Positions 4,732 through 6,450 of a stretch of 6,450 nt of DNA are shown in pieces. Numbering within the stretch: position 1 is the first letter of the stretch; each line of letters begins with the position of its first letter. This DNA is from CAYMCJ01 sp964388985 (GTDB lineage Bacteria; Patescibacteriota; Patescibacteriia; Patescibacteriales; CAYMCJ01). The stretch covers positions 1 to 6,450 of the forward strand of contig CAYMCJ010000055.1 in the NCBI GenBank assembly GCA_964388985.1, read 5' to 3'. Both the position numbers and the translations under genes were made by a program. The notes under the pieces are model-generated. The model did not search any database. It was given only the letters and a program-made list of their open reading frames with translations, and was not told the DNA's origin.

Positions 4732-6216
4732 TTATTGATGCCTTTGCTTAAATTTAATAATTATCATTATTATTCGTTTTATAATCCGGTTAAAAATATT
4801 TTTTTCACCGCTGAATAACCAAATATTTCTTAACTTGGAAAATAAAAATATATCTATTGGCAAGGAAAAATTTAAATTTCTCACTCTCCATTTTAACAAA
4901 CTTTTTAAGATTGGTATATTTCTTTTGTGCGCCAGAGCTAAGAGATGAATAATCTGCCTAGTATATCTTACCGGCTGTTCGTAATCCCAGTCAAGCCAAA
5001 CCATCCTGTAGTCGTTTCTCCACCGGTCAAACTGGTCCCAGTCTTCTATCCGCTCCGGCGGCTTAAAGCCCAATTCTTTGGCTTTGGCATACAAACCCGT
5101 ACCGGGATAAGGCAAAAACCAGCCGCAGGTAAAAGCTAAATTAGGATTAATTTCCAATAACTTGATAATGAATCTCATTGTCTCTCTATATTCATCTTCG
5201 GTTTCAGAAGGAAACCCAAAAACCATTGAGCCGGAGGCCATTGTGCCTGAATTTTTCAACAAGGTCACCGCTTTTATCGTATCCTTGGTGGTGGTTCCTT
5301 TTTGCACCACGTCTGTCATAATCCTGTCAGAGCCTGATTCAAAGCCAAACATAATTTCCAAACATTTTGTCTCTTTTAAATTTTTAACAAACTCCTCGTC
5401 AACATATTCTACCCGGGAATCGGCAAAATATGGCCGGCCCAGACCTCTCACAATTGCAAAAGCCCTTTTCGGGTTAACAAAAAAATTATCATCCAAGATG
5501 CGGATAGCGTCTATATTATATTTTTCTATCACCGGTTTTAAATTGGCGATTAATTTTTCCGGCAAATGAGCTCGCCACCGCCTATTATTAAAAACCAAAT
5601 TATAGCAAAACTGACAATTAAACGGGCAACCCCTTGAAGTTACAATGGCTAAAACCCTTTTATACCTGTCTGAAAAATAAGGCGCTATATATTTACGAAC
5701 GTCAATTAAAGACCAATCAATCAAATAATCATCAATATTGATAAAATCCCTTTTGGCGTTAATAATTATCTTACCGTCCTTGTCTTTAAATCCTATGCCT
5801 TTAACCAAACCATATTCGTCCGGCCTGTCCACTCTGCTTACCAAATCAACGATTGTTTCCTCGCCTTCGCCGATTACCACAAAATCTATGGCCTCTTCTT
5901 TTAATGTCTGCTCCGGCAATAAAGAGGGGTGAGCGTTTCCCCAGGCGATTTTAAAGCCTTTCTCTTTCAACTCTCGGCTTAATTCAATATATTTTTTGTT
6001 AAAATAGCCGGTAAAAACCGACATCCCTATTAAATCCGGTTTATAATTTTCAACTTCCTTTATTATGCCGTCCACCTCATCCTCGTCTTTGTATATTATT
6101 TTTGCGCTGTAGCCATTTTTCTTTAAGGCGGTAGCCAAATACAAAAGGGCTAAAGGCGGAATACCTTTGGTGTTTTTTGAATATAAAGATATTAAGGCAA
6201 CTTTTTTGGCTGACAT
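4732..6216 (-). CDS. B12-binding-domain radical SAM protein (BchE-like architecture)
   Basis: The 494-residue product has the class B cobalamin-dependent radical SAM layout. An N-terminal cobalamin-binding-type Rossmann domain (about 1-130) contains I-P-P-L-A-L-L-Y-L-A (19-28), G-N-A-H-P-S-L-L-P-E (93-102) and V-V-I-G-E-G-E-E-T (113-121). The D-x-H-x-x-G cobalamin-ligand motif is absent, as is usual for the BchE-like group. The radical SAM domain follows, with the 4Fe-4S motif C-x3-C-x2-C at Cys197, Cys201 and Cys204, then L-D-D-N-F-F (241-246), F-G-F-E-S-G-S-D (290-297), G-F-P-S-E-T-E-D-E-Y (334-343) and F-L-P-Y-P-G-T-G (367-374). A hydrophobic, basic tail (about 472-490) may contact the membrane. 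Such enzymes often methylate unactivated carbon or remodel lipids and antibiotics. Here the context suggests action on a sugar or the lipid carrier, which is inference only. It lies 23 nt after the AbrB-like gene. Confidence 0.92.
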   Translation of the reverse strand: MSAKKVALISLYSKNTKGIPPLALLYLATALKKNGYSAKIIYKDEDEVDGIIKEVENYKPDLIGMSVFTGYFNKKYIELSRELKEKGFKIAWGNAHPSLLPEQTLKEEAIDFVVIGEGEETIVDLVSRVDRPDEYGLVKGIGFKDKDGKIIINAKRDFINIDDYLIDWSLIDVRKYIAPYFSDRYKRVLAIVTSRGCPFNCQFCYNLVFNNRRWRAHLPEKLIANLKPVIEKYNIDAIRILDDNFFVNPKRAFAIVRGLGRPYFADSRVEYVDEEFVKNLKETKCLEIMFGFESGSDRIMTDVVQKGTTTKDTIKAVTLLKNSGTMASGSMVFGFPSETEDEYRETMRFIIKLLEINPNLAFTCGWFLPYPGTGLYAKAKELGFKPPERIEDWDQFDRWRNDYRMVWLDWDYEQPVRYTRQIIHLLALAHKRNIPILKSLLKWRVRNLNFSLPIDIFLFSKLRNIWLFSGEKNIFNRIIKRIIMIIIKFKQRHQ

Positions 6217-6239
6217 TAATTTATAATAAATTTATTTAA

Positions 6240-6410
6240 TTATTTTCCCCAATCAACAATTAAAACCCCCTGACCTCTTTTTTTTACTATTACTTTTTGT
6301 TTTTCTCTCCATTTTAATTCATTCATAACTTCCATCGGAATAGTAACCGCGTAACTGCTGCCGGTTTTAAAAATTTTTCTGGTATCTTTTTCATTTAATT
6401 TTCTTCTCAT
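6240..6410 (-). CDS. Small AbrB/SpoVT (MazE-like) DNA-binding protein
   Basis: A complete 56-codon gene runs from ATG at 6410-6408 to TAA at 6242-6240. The product starts MRRKLNEKDTRKIFKTGSSY and contains the swapped-hairpin signature K-T-G-S-S-Y-A-V-T-I-P (15-25). It continues with a short helix M-E-V-M-N-E-L-K-W (26-34) and the closing strands Q-K-V-I-V-K-K-R-G-Q-G-V-L-I-V-D-W (38-54). This is the whole AbrB-type domain with no room for an extra module. Members dimerise and bind DNA, either as antitoxins that repress their own operon or as stand-alone regulators. The gene downstream is a radical SAM enzyme, not a toxin, so a MazEF-type pair is not visible; a partner upstream of the window cannot be excluded. 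As first gene of the block in view it could regulate the glycan genes (inference). Confidence 0.85.
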   Translation of the reverse strand: MRRKLNEKDTRKIFKTGSSYAVTIPMEVMNELKWREKQKVIVKKRGQGVLIVDWGK

Positions 6411-6423
6411 AAAATATTTACTT

Positions 6424-6443
6424 AGTATATATTTTAATATATA
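6424..6443 (-). promoter_or_regulatory. Possible -10 element and AT-rich palindrome upstream of the AbrB-like gene
   Basis: On the minus strand TATACT (6429-6424) resembles a -10 hexamer and lies 13 nt before the ATG at 6410, which would give a nearly leaderless mRNA. It overlaps an AT-only inverted repeat (arms 6426-6432 and 6437-6443). AbrB-type proteins often bind AT-rich, loosely palindromic sites, so autoregulation is possible. The matching -35 region falls beyond the window edge and cannot be checked. Chance occurrence in such AT-rich DNA is a real possibility. Confidence 0.2.
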
Positions 6444-6450
6444 TTTAAAT

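Noticed and set aside
5162..5569. Plus-strand open frame of 135 codons
   Set aside because: It lies wholly antisense to the radical SAM gene across conserved motifs, its Ser/Thr-rich translation matches no known pattern, and the opposite strand carries a clear family protein. It is a shadow frame, as are the shorter plus-strand frames at 3073-3306, 4033-4260, 4945-5139 and 5738-5932.
6217..6239. AT-only spacer between the AbrB-like and radical SAM genes considered as a promoter
   Set aside because: It contains TATAAA-like strings, but with no -35 element at proper spacing, and the 23-nt gap fits a simple operon junction.

Overview
This AT-rich window (roughly one third G+C by eye) reads as part of a surface-glycan or glycolipid biosynthesis locus. 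Every supported gene lies on the minus strand, so biological order runs from high to low coordinates. The standard genetic code fits: TAA and TGA both end genes, and Trp is TGG. None of the eight start codons has a convincing Shine-Dalgarno sequence. The low G+C, tight packing with 4-nt ATGA overlaps, a very short AbrB-like protein and tandem heptamers inside a gene suggest a Patescibacteria/CPR-type bacterium. That is an inference: the window holds no rRNA or other taxonomic marker.

The upstream gene block (6410 down to 1831) starts with a 56-residue AbrB/SpoVT-like DNA-binding protein. It continues with a cobalamin-binding-type radical SAM enzyme, a family 2 glycosyltransferase resembling polyprenyl-phosphate sugar synthases, and two consecutive family 4 (GT-B) glycosyltransferases. 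Spacings are 23 nt, 5 nt, 8 nt and a 4-nt overlap, which fits one operon. A weak hairpin followed by a U-rich run lies just after the last stop codon (1754-1794).

A 197-nt gap (1634-1830) separates this from a second block (1633 down to 1). The gap holds the candidate terminator, a candidate promoter and an imperfect 13-bp hairpin that would fall in the 5' leader. The second block encodes a NodB-type polysaccharide deacetylase, an overlapping SAM-methyltransferase-like protein with a degenerate SAM loop, and the N-terminal part of another GT-B glycosyltransferase that runs off the left edge.

Together the genes suggest (inference) assembly of a lipid-linked glycan. The GT2 enzyme would load or extend a sugar on a polyprenyl carrier, the GT4 enzymes would add further sugars, and the deacetylase, methyltransferase and radical SAM enzyme would modify the product.

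The most unusual feature is a perfect 7-bp tandem repeat of 5.4 copies inside the second GT4 gene, at its interdomain linker. Because 7 is not a multiple of 3, gain or loss of one copy would shift the frame and truncate the enzyme within about 10 or 26 codons. It is therefore a candidate phase-variation switch. The same gene also carries 61 consecutive A/T bases that include a second tandem repeat.
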